Notes: generated from the letters alone by a model not told the origin. Shown: positions 35,156-45,678, counted from the stretch's first letter. The stretch: DNA of 64,000 nucleotides from an uncultured Maricaulis sp. (GCF_947259345.1 NZ_CAMYLS010000024.1:37410-101409); one strand, 5' to 3'. Made by a program: numbers and translations.

Positions 35156-36664
35156 ATGCGACTCCCCACTCTTGACCCTGCGGTCTTCGACCAGTTCCGC
35201 CGGACCTGGCTTTTCAATCTGCGCGGTGACGTGCTCGCCGGCATCGTGGTGGCGCTGGCGCTGATACCGGAGGCGATCGCCTTTTCCATCATCGCCGGGG
35301 TCGATCCGCGGGTCGGGCTTTATGCCAGTTTCTCCATCGCGGTGATCATCGCCTTCACCGGGGGGCGTCCGGGCATGATCAGCGCCGCGACGGCGGCGAC
35401 GGCGGTGCTGATGGTCACTCTGGTCCGCGAACACGGGCTGCAATACCTGCTCGCCGCGACCGTGGTCGCCGGCCTGCTGCAGATCGGCGCCGGTTTTCTC
35501 AAGCTGGGTGATCTGATGCGCTTTGTCTCGCGCTCGGTGATCACCGGCTTCGTCAATGCGTTGGCGATCCTGATTTTCATGGCGCAGCTGCCGGAGCTGA
35601 CCAATGTCAGCGCCTTCACCTATGTGTTGGTCGGCGCCGGCCTGGTGATCATTTACGGCTTCCCCTACATCACCAAGGCCATCCCCTCGCCGCTGGTCTG
35701 TATCATCGTGCTGACCAGCCTGGCGCTCTTTTTCGGCTGGGACAATGTGCGCACGGTTGGTGACATGGGCGATCTGCCAACGACATTGCCGGTCTTCCTG
35801 ATCCCGGACATCCCGTTCAATCTCGACACGTTGATGATCATCCTGCCCTACTCGGCCGCCGTGGCCGCCGTCGGCCTGCTGGAGTCATTGATGACAGCCC
35901 AGATCGTCGATGATCTCACCGACACGCCCAGCGACCGCAATCGCGAATGCATCGGTCAGGGCATCGCCAATTCCATCACCGGTTTCTTCGGTGGCATGGC
36001 CGGTTGCGCCATGATCGGCCAGTCGGTGATCAATGTGAAATCGGGTGGGCGCGGTCGCCTGTCAGCGCTGACCGCCGGCTCGGTGCTGTTGTTCATGATC
36101 CTGGTGCTTGGCGATCTGGTCGCGCAAATCCCGATGCCCGCCCTGGTGGCCATCATGATCATGGTCTCGATCGGGACCTTCTCCTGGAGCTCGATCCGTA
36201 ATCTGCGCGATCATCCCAAGAGTTCCAGCTTCGTCATGGTCGCCACCGTGATCGGCGTCGTGGCGACGCATAATCTGGCGATTGGCGTGGGCGTCGGTGT
36301 CCTGCTCAGCGGGCTGTTCTTCGCCTGGCGGATATCACGCGCCTTTACTGTTACCAGCGCGTTGTCCGAGGGCGGGCGAACCCGTACCTATGTGGTCGAT
36401 GGTCAACTCTTCTACGCCTCGTCCGAAGATTTCCTGCGTGCCTTCGATTTCAAGGATGCGGTCGATACCGTGATCATTGATCTCAGCCAGGCCCATGTCT
36501 GGGATCTCTCCAGCGTCGCGGCAGTCGACATGGCCGTGCTGAAGTTCCGGCGTGAGGGCGCCGAGGTGGAATTGCTCGGCATGAATGAGGCGAGCAAGAC
36601 CCTGGTCGACCGACTGGGCATTCATGACACGCCCGGCGCGCTCGACAAGCTGATGGGCCATTAG
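35156..36664 (+). CDS. SulP family anion permease with STAS domain
   Basis: 502 residues from ATG 35156. About eleven hydrophobic helices span residues 20-400, starting [22 protein letters not shown], the typical SulP start. A C-terminal STAS domain (from about 415) contains [23 protein letters not shown] with the conserved Ser/Asp region. The family moves sulfate, bicarbonate or dicarboxylates by proton or sodium symport. Substrate cannot be decided. Eleven bases after its stop is a universal stress protein gene, a known pairing that hints at regulation of the transporter. Confidence 0.92.
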   Translation: MRLPTLDPAVFDQFRRTWLFNLRGDVLAGIVVALALIPEAIAFSIIAGVDPRVGLYASFSIAVIIAFTGGRPGMISAATAATAVLMVTLVREHGLQYLLAATVVAGLLQIGAGFLKLGDLMRFVSRSVITGFVNALAILIFMAQLPELTNVSAFTYVLVGAGLVIIYGFPYITKAIPSPLVCIIVLTSLALFFGWDNVRTVGDMGDLPTTLPVFLIPDIPFNLDTLMIILPYSAAVAAVGLLESLMTAQIVDDLTDTPSDRNRECIGQGIANSITGFFGGMAGCAMIGQSVINVKSGGRGRLSALTAGSVLLFMILVLGDLVAQIPMPALVAIMIMVSIGTFSWSSIRNLRDHPKSSSFVMVATVIGVVATHNLAIGVGVGVLLSGLFFAWRISRAFTVTSALSEGGRTRTYVVDGQLFYASSEDFLRAFDFKDAVDTVIIDLSQAHVWDLSSVAAVDMAVLKFRREGAEVELLGMNEASKTLVDRLGIHDTPGALDKLMGH

Positions 36665-36675
36665 GGGAGATTTCC

Positions 36676-37530
36676 ATGACCAAACTCATCCTTCTCGTCG
36701 ACGGCTCGATCTATGGCGAAAGCGTCTGCGATCATGCCGCCTGGGTGGCCTCGAAAATGGGGGCCGACATCGAGCTGTTGCACGTGCTCGGGCGCCGCGA
36801 CACACAGAGCCTGCCGGCCAATCTCTCCGGCTCGCTGGGCCTGGGCGCCAAGCACGACCTGCTGGACAAGCTCGCCGCGCATGACGAAGAACGCGCCAAG
36901 CTGGCCAAGGAACGCGGCCACGCCATCCTTGACGCGGCAGCCGCCTATCTCGCCGACCACGGCGTACCCGAGGTGTCCCGCCGCTTGCGCCACGGCGATC
37001 TGGTCGAAGCGCTGCAACAGGTCGAGAGCGACGCCGATCTCATCCTGGTCGGCAAGCGCGGCGAGGCCGCCGATTTTGCCCCCGAGCATCTCGGTTCCAA
37101 CCTGGAACGCATTGTCCGCGCTGCCCACAAGCCGGTCATGGTCGCATCAAGAAAGTTCGTCCCGGTCGAGCGGGCGCTGATTGCCTTCGACGGCGGTTCC
37201 AGTGCCCGCAAAGCCGTCACCCACATCGCCGACGGCCAGCTCTTCAAGGACATCCCGCTGCACCTGCTGACGGTCGGCAAGGACGACACCAACCGCATTG
37301 ACGCCCTGGAAAGCGCCGCTGAAGACCTGCGCGCGGCCGGCCACACCGTCACCACCGCCATCCGCACCGGCGACCCGGACAAGGTGATCGTCGATTATGT
37401 CGAGGACGAAGCCATCTCGCTCCTGGTGATGGGCGCCTACGGCCATTCCCGCCTGCGCAATCTGGTGATCGGCTCGACCACCACCGACATGATCCGCAAT
37501 TGCCACATCCCGGTGATGCTGTTCCGGTAG
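36676..37530 (+). CDS. Tandem universal stress protein (UspA family)
   Basis: 284 residues with two USP domains. The first starts LILLVDGSIYGESVCDHAAW; the second, from about residue 155, starts ALIAFDGGSSARKAV and ends with the ATP-binding motif VMGAYGHSRLRNLVIGSTTT (G-2x-G-9x-G-S/T). The first domain's equivalent is degenerate (LVGKRGEAADFAPEHLGS). So the second half probably binds ATP while the first may be structural. Soluble. Encoded 11 bases after the SulP transporter and most likely in the same operon. Confidence 0.92.
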   Translation: MTKLILLVDGSIYGESVCDHAAWVASKMGADIELLHVLGRRDTQSLPANLSGSLGLGAKHDLLDKLAAHDEERAKLAKERGHAILDAAAAYLADHGVPEVSRRLRHGDLVEALQQVESDADLILVGKRGEAADFAPEHLGSNLERIVRAAHKPVMVASRKFVPVERALIAFDGGSSARKAVTHIADGQLFKDIPLHLLTVGKDDTNRIDALESAAEDLRAAGHTVTTAIRTGDPDKVIVDYVEDEAISLLVMGAYGHSRLRNLVIGSTTTDMIRNCHIPVMLFR

Positions 37531-37538
37531 AGACGTGT

Positions 37539-37616
37539 GTCATCCTCGTTGGATGTCCGGCGAAAGCCGGACGCAGGACGGGTATGTCCCCTGGTTGACC
37601 TTGGACTTCAGGGGAC
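37539..37616. repeat. Palindromic intergenic repeat, family A copy 3 (degenerate)
   Basis: Begins GTCATCCTCGTTGGATGTCC, has the inner hairpin GTCCGGCGAAAGCCGGAC, and continues with GGACGGGTATGTCCCC. It matches one arm of the 23761-23876 element. The second arm is shortened or changed (only TCAGGGGACC is recognisable), and there is no GGGATGAC end. Confidence 0.65.
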
Positions 37617-37642
37617 CACCCGCCCCCGGCTGAAACGCCAAA

Positions 37643-37656
37643 GTGACCGCGGTCAC
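37643..37656. promoter_or_regulatory. Palindromic operator candidate upstream of the TetR gene
   Basis: GTGACCGCGGTCAC is a perfect 14-base palindrome 22 bases before the TetR start. Its 12-base core TGACCGCGGTCA occurs again in front of the next gene (38287-38300). TetR-type regulators commonly repress themselves from such sites, so this pair is the likely binding site. Confidence 0.75.
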
Positions 37657-37677
37657 AATATCGCTCATACTCGCACC

Positions 37678-38283
37678 ATGACCGGATTGCGCGACCGCAA
37701 GAAACAGGCCCTCCGCCAGGCGATCTATGACGCCGGCCTCCAGCTTTTCGAGCGGGACGGCTATGACGCGGTCAGCGTGGCGATGATCACCCGTGAGCTG
37801 AAAATCGCCAAGGGCACTTTCTTCAATCATTTCCCGAACAAGGCCGACATTCTGGCGGAGTGGTACGAAACCACGATGATGGCCAGTCTCGCGGCTGCCC
37901 TGCCCGGCGGCCTGTCCCCAATCGAACGCCTCGTGGAACGGATCCACAGCGGTGGGGCCGAGGCCGCGAAAGCACCGGAATTGTGGCGCGCCAAGAATGC
38001 GGAAGCGACCCGGACCGCCTCGATCCAGGACGCCGAGTACAGGGTCGATACGGCGTTTCGGGCGTGCTTGCTGGACGAGATCCAGTCGGCAATGCAAGAC
38101 CGGGTCTGGCGCAGCGATGTCGCGCCTGACGCCCTCGCTGACCTGGTCGCGGCCCTGGCGACGGGCACCTGGCGCGAAGTGATGATCGCCAACCGCGTCG
38201 CCGACGCGCGCAGCCTGCTCAATGCCCGCCTCGCGACCCTTCAGCAGTTGTGCAGGATTGTCAGCGAGCCACCGAAGCGCTAA
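37678..38283 (+). CDS. TetR family transcriptional regulator
   Basis: 201 residues from ATG 37678. Residues 10-57 are the TetR helix-turn-helix: AIYDAGLQLFERDGYDAVSV (helix 1), MITRELKIAKGTFFNHFPNKADIL (the recognition helix and its follow-on). The ligand-binding C-terminal part has no recognisable effector motif. A perfect palindrome lies just upstream and a second copy directly between its stop and the next gene, 38316, which it probably controls. An upstream in-frame start at 37537 would run through the palindrome and the repeat and is rejected. Confidence 0.93.
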   Translation: MTGLRDRKKQALRQAIYDAGLQLFERDGYDAVSVAMITRELKIAKGTFFNHFPNKADILAEWYETTMMASLAAALPGGLSPIERLVERIHSGGAEAAKAPELWRAKNAEATRTASIQDAEYRVDTAFRACLLDEIQSAMQDRVWRSDVAPDALADLVAALATGTWREVMIANRVADARSLLNARLATLQQLCRIVSEPPKR

Positions 38284-38286
38284 AAG

Positions 38287-38300
38287 ATGACCGCGGTCAT
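38287..38300. promoter_or_regulatory. Second TetR-type palindrome, before the S41 protease gene
   Basis: ATGACCGCGGTCAT, a perfect 14-base palindrome with the same 12-base core (TGACCGCGGTCA) as the one at 37643. It is four bases past the TetR stop and 15 bases before the start codon of the S41 peptidase, so it would cover that gene's translation start or a promoter just upstream. Confidence 0.75.
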
Positions 38301-38315
38301 TTTTTAGGAGTTCCC

Positions 38316-39695
38316 ATGTCTCGCGCCCTGATTTCCATCGCCACCGCCCTGTGCCTGACGGCCTGCGCCTCGCCGGACCAGCCGGCTGAGCGGCAAGTGA
38401 TCATGAGCGAAGGGGTCACCCTGCCGGTCGCCCGCGGTGTCTGGCTGTCTCAGGAGAGCGGCTGGATTCTCGAAATTGATGCAGACGGGATCACACGCTG
38501 GCAGGACACCCCGGCCGGCTGCTATCGCACGATGCAGGACGGCCCGACGCTGATGAGCCAGGTCGAGTACCGCTATTTCACCCCCATCAATGACCAGACC
38601 GCGCGCTTCGAATACCTGCCGAGCGATGGGCATGCCGTGTTCGAGCGACACGCCAGCCTGCCCGCCCATTGCGGCGCCGAGGACCTGACCTCACCGACTG
38701 CCGTGTTCGACACCTTTGTCGGTATTTTTACGCGCCACTACGCTGCTTTCGAGCGTCGCGGGGTCGATTGGGACGCCGCCGTCGAGGCTGCGCAGTCCCG
38801 TGTCAGCGATGAGATGGATGACGAATCCCTGTTCGATGTCCTGTCCGATCTGATCGAGCCGCTCGGCGACAGCCATACCAAGCTCATCGCCGAAATCGAT
38901 GGCGAACGCCGCCGGGCCCAGTTCGGCCTCGGCGAGACCTTGCCCATGATCACGAGCGGTATGGGGGAAACGCCCTGGCTGATCGGTCTGATCGACCAGA
39001 CGATGACGGATCTGCTCGACCCCGGCGCCCGCCATATCGGCAATGACCGGGTCATCATTGGCACGATCGATCAGCGCATTGGCTATATCCAGATTTTCAC
39101 CATGGGCGGTTTCGTCGACACCGAAACCCCCGGCACGCCGGAATGGGCCGCAGCGGAACTGGCAGCGCTGGACGCGATGCTGGACGAGGCCCTGACCGCG
39201 TTTGCCGATCTGGATGCTGTCATCCTCGACCTGTCCAACAATCGCGGCGGTTATGACGCCGTCACCCGGGACATTGCCAGCCGCTTCACGGACGCCGCCT
39301 ATGACGGCTACACCGTGCGCACCGACTGGGATGGAGACGCGCTCGCCAGCTACCGCATCGAGCCTCATGACGGGCCGCGCTTCACCGGTCCGACCTATGT
39401 GCTGACCAGTGATGTGACGGTCTCCGCCGGCGAGATCACCACGATGATGCTGCGCCAATTGCCCCATGTGACCCAGGCCGGCACCACCACGCGCGGCGCC
39501 TTCTCCACCCCGCTCGCCAAACCCCTCCCCAATGGCTGGTATCTGGAACTGGCCAACGAGATTTTCGCGGATGGGGATGGTGAGGTCCACGAAGCGCGCG
39601 GTCTGGAGCCGGAGATCGAGCTGAATGTTTACCCGGCCGACGATCCGGTGGGCGGGCATGCCGCGGCGGTACGGGCTCTGGCAGAGCTGCACTAG
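38316..39695 (+). CDS. S41 family (C-terminal processing-type) peptidase lipoprotein
   Basis: 459 residues from ATG 38316, with AGGAG five bases upstream. Signal ends in the lipobox LTAC (Cys14) followed by ASPDQ, so a lipoprotein is predicted. The C-terminal half has the tail-specific protease pattern: GYIQIFTMGG, VILDLSNNRGGYDAV and VLTSDVTVSAGE, where the Ser of SAGE is the expected nucleophile. No PDZ domain is obvious between. It follows the TetR gene with a palindrome in between and is probably its target. The peptide substrate is unknown. Confidence 0.87.
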   Translation: MSRALISIATALCLTACASPDQPAERQVIMSEGVTLPVARGVWLSQESGWILEIDADGITRWQDTPAGCYRTMQDGPTLMSQVEYRYFTPINDQTARFEYLPSDGHAVFERHASLPAHCGAEDLTSPTAVFDTFVGIFTRHYAAFERRGVDWDAAVEAAQSRVSDEMDDESLFDVLSDLIEPLGDSHTKLIAEIDGERRRAQFGLGETLPMITSGMGETPWLIGLIDQTMTDLLDPGARHIGNDRVIIGTIDQRIGYIQIFTMGGFVDTETPGTPEWAAAELAALDAMLDEALTAFADLDAVILDLSNNRGGYDAVTRDIASRFTDAAYDGYTVRTDWDGDALASYRIEPHDGPRFTGPTYVLTSDVTVSAGEITTMMLRQLPHVTQAGTTTRGAFSTPLAKPLPNGWYLELANEIFADGDGEVHEARGLEPEIELNVYPADDPVGGHAAAVRALAELH

Positions 39696-39720
39696 GCCGG
39701 CGGATTTCCGGATGAAGGCG

Positions 39721-39828
39721 CCTTCCCTCTCCCTTGGGAGAGGGTCAGGGTGAGGGGGACATCCCGGCGCCGGACAGCGCTTCCCCCTCATCCGGCCCTA
39801 CGGGCCACCTTCTCCCCAAGGGAGAAGG
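39721..39828. repeat. Palindromic intergenic repeat, family B copy 2
   Basis: Left part CCCTCTCCCTTGGGAGAGGG is a self-complementary hairpin. The right part ends TTCTCCCCAAGGGAGAA, another hairpin. Between are GGTGAGGGGG and CCCCCTCATCC, which pair with each other, and a small inner stem GGCCCTACGGGCC. The whole element is thus a large cruciform-like structure. It lies between the convergent S41 protease and dxs genes, where it may act as a terminator. Confidence 0.75.
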
Positions 39829-39845
39829 ACGCGATGCAACCGCCC

Positions 39846-41777
39846 CTAGCCCGCGATCAGCGCTGCAGCCACACGTTCCGCAGCCGCGTCATCCTTGCCC
39901 ATGGCTTCCAGCGCCTTGGCGGCGATGTGGCGGGCGTTGAGGCCGGCGGTTTCGTACATGTCGAAAGGGGCTTCCTGGTCCTGGAAGATGTCCGGCAGGG
40001 TCATGGTGCGGACGCGCAGGCCGCGATCGAGCGCGCCCGTCTCGGCCAGCAGGTGCAGGACAAAGGCGCCGAAACCGCCGCGGGCGCCCTCTTCCACCGT
40101 GATCAGGACTTCATGCTCGCGCGCCAGACGCAGGACGAGGTCCTCGTCGAGCGGTTTGGCGAAGCGGGCATCGGCGACCGTGGTCGAGAAACCCTGGGCG
40201 GCGAGCGCATCGGCAGCCTTGAGGCTTTCCTCCAGGCGAGTGCCGAGCGAGAGAATGGCGATGCGCGAGCCTTCACGGACGATGCGGCCCTTGCCGATCT
40301 CCAGCGGCTCGATCACGTCCGGGATCTCGATGCCGGTGCCATTGCCACGCGGATAGCGGAAGGCGGAGGGGGTATCGTCGATCAGGGCTGCCGTCTTGAC
40401 CATGCGCGACAGCTCGAGCTCGTCTGCGGCGGCCATGACCACCAGGCCCGGCAGGGCGCCGAGATAGCCGACATCGAAACTGCCGGCATGGGTCGCGCCG
40501 TCAGCGCCGACAAGGCCGGCGCGGTCGATGGCAAAGCGCACGGGCAGTTTCTGGATCGCCACATCATGGACGACCTGGTCATAACCGCGCTGCAGGAATG
40601 TGGAATAGAGCGCCGCAAACGGCTTCATCCCGTCGGCGGCGAGGCCGGCGGCGAAGGTGACGGCATGTTGTTCGGCGATGCCGACATCGAACATGCGATC
40701 GGGGAAGCGCTCGCCGAACAAATCCATGCCCGTGCCGCCCGGCATGGCGGCGGTGATACCGACAACACGGTCATCGGCCTCGGCCTCACGGATCAGCTGG
40801 CGGGCGAAGACCTTGGTATAGGAGGGCGCATCGGCCTTGGATTTTTGCTGCTCGCCGGTGATCACATTGAACTTGGCGACACCATGATACTTGTCCTCGG
40901 CGGCCTCAGCCGGGGCATAGCCCTTGCCCTTCTGGGTCACGACATGGATCAGGACCGGACCGGCATCCCCGTCGCGCACATTGCGCAGGACCGGGACGAG
41001 CTGGTCGAGATCATGGCCGTCGATCGGGCCGACATAGCGAAAGCCCATCTCCTCGAACAGCGTACCGCCCATGGCCATGCCGCGCATGTATTCCTCGGCC
41101 CGGCGCGCCGCTTCCTCGACGCGCAACGCCTTGGCGACGCCCTTGCCGAGCTTGCGGATGGAGCGATAGCTCTGCGAGGAGACCAGGCGGGCGAAATAAT
41201 GGCTCATCGCGCCGACCGGCGGGGCGATGGACATGTCATTATCGTTGAGGATGACGATCAGGCGGCCACCGATATGGCCGGCATTATTCATCGCCTCATA
41301 GGCCATGCCCGCCGACATGGAGCCATCACCGATGACGGCGATCACATTGCGCTGCTCTTGCTTGATGTCGCGACCGACGGCAAAGCCGAGGGCGGCCGAG
41401 ATCGAAGTCGAGGCATGAGCGGCGCCAAAGGGGTCGTATTCGCTTTCCGAGCGCTTGGTGAAGCCGGACAGGCCGCCCGGCTGGCGCAGGGTGCGGATCC
41501 GGTCGCGGCGACCGGTCAGTATCTTGTGCGGATAGCATTGATGGCCGACATCCCAGATCAGCGTGTCGGTCGGCGTGTCGAAAACATGGTGCAGGGCCGT
41601 GGTCAGCTCGACCACGCCGAGACCGGCGCCCAGATGACCACCGGTGACCGAGACCGCATCAATCGTCTCCGCGCGCACTTCGTCGGCCAGCGTCCTGAGC
41701 CGGTCGAGCGGCAGATTCTTGAGGTCTGCCGGCGAGTTGACGGTGTCGAGGATCGGGGTCTTCAGTGCCATGGGCAT
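39846..41777 (-). CDS. dxs: 1-deoxy-D-xylulose-5-phosphate synthase
   Basis: Condenses pyruvate and glyceraldehyde 3-phosphate using thiamine diphosphate, the first step of the MEP isoprenoid pathway. 643 residues from ATG 41777 (AAAGG just upstream); starts at 41789 (GTG overlapping the previous stop) or 41771 are also possible. Signatures: [31 protein letters not shown], the TPP-site [18 protein letters not shown] (GDG...N) and the C-terminal [15 protein letters not shown]. Encoded after ispA in the same direction, so both supply isoprenoids. Confidence 0.97.
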   Translation of the reverse strand: MPMALKTPILDTVNSPADLKNLPLDRLRTLADEVRAETIDAVSVTGGHLGAGLGVVELTTALHHVFDTPTDTLIWDVGHQCYPHKILTGRRDRIRTLRQPGGLSGFTKRSESEYDPFGAAHASTSISAALGFAVGRDIKQEQRNVIAVIGDGSMSAGMAYEAMNNAGHIGGRLIVILNDNDMSIAPPVGAMSHYFARLVSSQSYRSIRKLGKGVAKALRVEEAARRAEEYMRGMAMGGTLFEEMGFRYVGPIDGHDLDQLVPVLRNVRDGDAGPVLIHVVTQKGKGYAPAEAAEDKYHGVAKFNVITGEQQKSKADAPSYTKVFARQLIREAEADDRVVGITAAMPGGTGMDLFGERFPDRMFDVGIAEQHAVTFAAGLAADGMKPFAALYSTFLQRGYDQVVHDVAIQKLPVRFAIDRAGLVGADGATHAGSFDVGYLGALPGLVVMAAADELELSRMVKTAALIDDTPSAFRYPRGNGTGIEIPDVIEPLEIGKGRIVREGSRIAILSLGTRLEESLKAADALAAQGFSTTVADARFAKPLDEDLVLRLAREHEVLITVEEGARGGFGAFVLHLLAETGALDRGLRVRTMTLPDIFQDQEAPFDMYETAGLNARHIAAKALEAMGKDDAAAERVAAALIAG

Positions 41778-41785
41778 GTGGCCTT

Positions 41786-42673
<888 letters not shown>

Positions 42674-42732
42674 CGACCTGCCTGCTCCACTTTGCTGACA
42701 GCCCGGTTCGGCCGGGCGGCGAGCCTGTTCGT

Positions 42733-43086
42733 CTAATGCAATCGCGTACCGTCGGGCACAGCCTGATCCGGCGCCATCAGCACGATCTCTCCTGTGCCAT
42801 CAGAAACGCCCAGTGTCAGCACTTCCGAGCGCATCGGCCCGATCTGGCGCGGCGGAAAATTCACGACCGCCAGAACCTGCCGTCCGATCAGGGCGTTCGG
42901 CGTATAATGGGCGGTGATCTGGGCCGAGGATTTCTTCTCGCCCAGCTCGCCGCCGAAATCGATCCACAGGCGGATGGCCGGCTTGCGGGCTTCGGGAAAG
43001 GGTTCGGCGCGCACGACCGTCCCGATACGGATATCCAGCTTGAGGAAATCCTCGATGGAGGCGAGTTCGGGCGCGTCGTCCGACAT
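42733..43086 (-). CDS. csaA: tRNA-binding protein CsaA-like
   Basis: 117 residues from ATG 43086. Single OB-fold tRNA-binding domain: IEDFLKLDIRIGTVVRAEPF at residues 9-28, KPAIRLWIDFG, KKSSAQITAHY, GRQVLAVVNFPPRQIGPMRSEVL. It corresponds to CsaA, a small dimeric protein that binds tRNA-like structures and has been reported as a secretion-related chaperone. It lies two bases after xseB and 59 bases before ispA; csaA between xseB and ispA is unlike the plain xseB-ispA-dxs order I would expect. Confidence 0.9.
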   Translation of the reverse strand: MSDDAPELASIEDFLKLDIRIGTVVRAEPFPEARKPAIRLWIDFGGELGEKKSSAQITAHYTPNALIGRQVLAVVNFPPRQIGPMRSEVLTLGVSDGTGEIVLMAPDQAVPDGTRLH

Positions 43087-43088
43087 GC

Positions 43089-43337
43089 CTAGTCGAGCCC
43101 GGCCGGTTCCGTGGCCGGCTGACCATCCTCGCCGCGGACGATTTTCTCGACCTTCAGCTCGGCCGCCTGCAGCTTGCTGTCGCAATGCGCGCGCAGGGCC
43201 GCGCCGCGCTCGTAAATCTCGATCGAGCGCTCCAGTTCGACCTCGCCGGATTCTAGCTGGCGGACGATACCTTCCAGCTCGGCGAGGGCTTTTTCAAAGC
43301 TCAGGGTCGCAATGTCGGCATGCGGCTCGGACGCCAT
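43089..43337 (-). CDS. xseB: Exodeoxyribonuclease VII small subunit
   Basis: 82 residues with the XseB signature FEKALAELEGIVRQLESGEVELERSIEIYERG, a coiled-coil helical pair that binds the large subunit XseA. The large subunit is not in this window. Its stop is two bases before csaA, with which it is probably co-translated. Position before ispA and dxs is typical of alphaproteobacteria. Confidence 0.95.
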   Translation of the reverse strand: MASEPHADIATLSFEKALAELEGIVRQLESGEVELERSIEIYERGAALRAHCDSKLQAAELKVEKIVRGEDGQPATEPAGLD

Positions 43338-43426
43338 CCTGTCTCTCCGTCAACGGTCAGGGTCGGAATTCGTGGCCACCATAGGAAGCCCGGTCCGGCG
43401 CGGCAATCGCCCGTTCAGTCGGCGGG

Positions 43427-44026
43427 TCAGTTGCCGCGATACTCATAGCGACGCCAGGACCAGTAGCTGTCCCCGCCATCGCGGACACAGACCCAGCCGG
43501 AGGCCTTGAGATGCGGGCGCATCATGCGGTTGAACCAGCCATGAGCGCAGCAAACCACCGGGCCCGCCTCGGCGGCCGCGATCAGGCGCTCGACGGCACG
43601 CGCCGCGCGTTCATCGGCCTCGACCCGGCTTTCCCGACCGCGCGACTGACCCAGCCACCAGGTGCAGCGGGCGAACACACCCCAGGTCTTCGCCATGAAT
43701 CGCCCCGGCCAGGGTGGTGGGGGCAGCTCGGCCTCGACTAAATCCTTGTCGATCACCAGCTCACGTCCTGGCGCAACGGCCTGGGCGGTCTCGATGGCAC
43801 GGCGCAAGGTCGAGGCGAAAATCGTGTGTGCCTCGACGGCCTGGGCTTTCAGCGGCTCGGGCGCGACCTGGCCATCGACCAGCGGGGCCGGCTGGTAGAT
43901 ATTGTCCCACCAGTCCTCATAGCCGCGCCAATCCATCATCGCCTCGCGGTTCGCGAGCGGCTGGCCGTGTCGGGCAATGGTGATCGAGCCGGGCCGCTTG
44001 GGCGTGGCGGGGGTGATTTCGGTCAT
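43427..44026 (-). CDS. Histidine phosphatase family protein
   Basis: 199 residues. Phosphoglycerate mutase-like (histidine phosphatase superfamily) with the phospho-histidine motif TIARHGQPLAN (R-H-G near residue 20) and a second His in CCAHGWFNRMM near residue 155. FASTLRRAIETAQAV around residue 75 supplies the conserved Arg. So the catalytic site looks complete. The C-terminus (WVCVRDGGDSYWSWRRYEY) is Trp/Tyr-rich and unusual. Substrate unknown. It lies between xseB and the HDAC-like gene, all on the minus strand. Confidence 0.86.
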   Translation of the reverse strand: MTEITPATPKRPGSITIARHGQPLANREAMMDWRGYEDWWDNIYQPAPLVDGQVAPEPLKAQAVEAHTIFASTLRRAIETAQAVAPGRELVIDKDLVEAELPPPPWPGRFMAKTWGVFARCTWWLGQSRGRESRVEADERAARAVERLIAAAEAGPVVCCAHGWFNRMMRPHLKASGWVCVRDGGDSYWSWRRYEYRGN

Positions 44027-44100
44027 GCAGAGTCACGGTCACGCGCGGGGCGAAAGGCCTCAAGCCGGTGCGCCCCGACGCAGCCTGGCAGAAAACGGGT

Positions 44101-45036
44101 TCACGCCTCGGACAGCGCGCCGACAAAAGCCGCCGCCGATCGCCCCAGGGCCGGACAGTCGTAGCCACCCTCCAGCACGGAAACAAGCCGGTATTGGGCA
44201 AAATCGCGAGCAATCCCAGCCAGCTGCCTTGCCGCCCAGGCATAGTCATTGCTGCGCAGGCCCCAGCCGCCAACCGGATCATCCGCATGCGCATCGAATC
44301 CGGCCGAGACCAGGACCAGCTCCGGACGCACACGCTGCAGCGCCGGAACGAGCTGGGTTTCGAAGCGGGCCCGCCATTGCGCGCCCGTTGTATCCGCCGG
44401 CATTGGCATGTTGAGCACATTGCCGCCCAGGCCGGTTTCGCTTTCCGCGCCCGTGCCCGGATAGAGCGGCGCCTGGTGCAGTGAGGCAAAGAAAACATGC
44501 GGGTCGCGCTCGGCCAGGCATTGTGTGCCATTGCCGTGATGCACGTCGATATCGATGATCGCCACGCTCTTGAGGTCATGCACTTCCAGCGCATGCGTGG
44601 CCGCGATGGCAATCGTGTTGAAGAGGCAGAACCCCATCGCCCGATCGGGCTCGGCATGATGGCCTGGCGGCCGGGCCAGCACGAAACCGGCTCCGCCTTC
44701 CTCCGCCATGACGCGGTCAATCGCGGCCACGGCCGCTCCGGCGGCATTGAGCGCTGCCGCGGCCGAACGGTCGCAGACCAGTGTATCGGGATCCAGTGCC
44801 ACCCACTCGCCGGCCTCCGCCTCCGCGCTGGCACTGAGCACGCGGTCGACATGGGCGGCGGTGTGAAAACGCGCGAGATCGGGCATGCCCGCGGGGCCGG
44901 AATTCTCGACCCAGTCACATCCGGGCAAGGCCATAAGAGCGGCACGCGTTGCCTCATAGCGCCCGGAATGTTCGGGATGGCCGGCCGGCACGGCGTGAAG
45001 GCGACTGGCCGGGCTGTCGAAGATGGTGGTTTTCAT
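44101..45036 (-). CDS. Histone deacetylase-like (class II HDAC/AcuC/APAH family) amidohydrolase
   Basis: 311 residues. Zinc-dependent deacetylase signatures: RPPGHHAEPDRAMGFCLFNT (the HH pair that polarises water), DIDVHHGNGTQ (zinc-binding Asp and His), then VSAGFDAHADDPVGGWGL with the second zinc Asp and the GG loop, and EGGYDCP near the end. In bacteria these enzymes deacetylate polyamines, acetoin-metabolism proteins or unknown substrates, not histones. No signal peptide. A SET-domain gene follows 65 bases upstream in the same direction. Confidence 0.93.
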   Translation of the reverse strand: MKTTIFDSPASRLHAVPAGHPEHSGRYEATRAALMALPGCDWVENSGPAGMPDLARFHTAAHVDRVLSASAEAEAGEWVALDPDTLVCDRSAAAALNAAGAAVAAIDRVMAEEGGAGFVLARPPGHHAEPDRAMGFCLFNTIAIAATHALEVHDLKSVAIIDIDVHHGNGTQCLAERDPHVFFASLHQAPLYPGTGAESETGLGGNVLNMPMPADTTGAQWRARFETQLVPALQRVRPELVLVSAGFDAHADDPVGGWGLRSNDYAWAARQLAGIARDFAQYRLVSVLEGGYDCPALGRSAAAFVGALSEA

Positions 45037-45100
45037 GACTGCCAGTGTGAGCGTTTCGGGCGCCGCTTTCCAGCCCGCCCGAAACGATATCCCCGGCGGA

Positions 45101-45508
45101 TCAGGCGGTCATGCGCGCCGGCTCATGACGGACGACGGTCGGCAGCAACACGACTTCCGCCATGAACTGGCTGTAGTCGCACAAGATTTCCTCACCCGGA
45201 TGGATATCCCGGCGGGCCTCGCCATTGCCGTCCGCGCGAAAGTCCAGATTGGGCTCACCGCAATGATTGAGGAAACGGGCATGATCGCCGTCCAGCAGAT
45301 AGGCGCCCAGGCTGCGATCGAAATAGGCATAGCGCTGCATGTATTGACGGTAGACGGGCGGGCGCTCGGACAATTGCGCCTCGGTCAGAATGATGTCGAC
45401 ATCCGGATCAAGCACCCAGACCAGGGTCCCGGCCGGGATGAAATCGGACGCAAAAACGCCCAGCCCTTCCAGCGGGCTGGGGGCGAGATAGGTCTCCACG
45501 AGAAGCAT
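45101..45508 (-). CDS. SET domain-containing protein
   Basis: 135 residues consisting almost only of a SET domain: GLGVFASDFIPAGTLVWVLD (N-terminal SET strands, residues about 15-34), then FLNHCGEPNLDFRAD (the NHxxxPN motif that binds the SAM methyl donor) and GEEILCDYSQF (the catalytic Tyr). SET enzymes methylate protein lysines. No pre- or post-SET domain is present. It precedes the HDAC-like gene by 65 bases in the same direction, so they may be co-transcribed. Confidence 0.87.
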   Translation of the reverse strand: MLLVETYLAPSPLEGLGVFASDFIPAGTLVWVLDPDVDIILTEAQLSERPPVYRQYMQRYAYFDRSLGAYLLDGDHARFLNHCGEPNLDFRADGNGEARRDIHPGEEILCDYSQFMAEVVLLPTVVRHEPARMTA

Positions 45509-45678
45509 GGATGGTCACTCCGGCCAGCCGCGTCGACGGCCGACGATGGATTGGCGCTCGCCGGGTCCAGCCCAGCCAGCGCAGAGTGCGACGCTCCAAT
45601 GCTCATATTGGCGAATTTTCGAAAAGCGCAAGCGGGATTTTGAGGCCGGCGGCGAAAATCCGCGCGCGGTTGGTGGGC

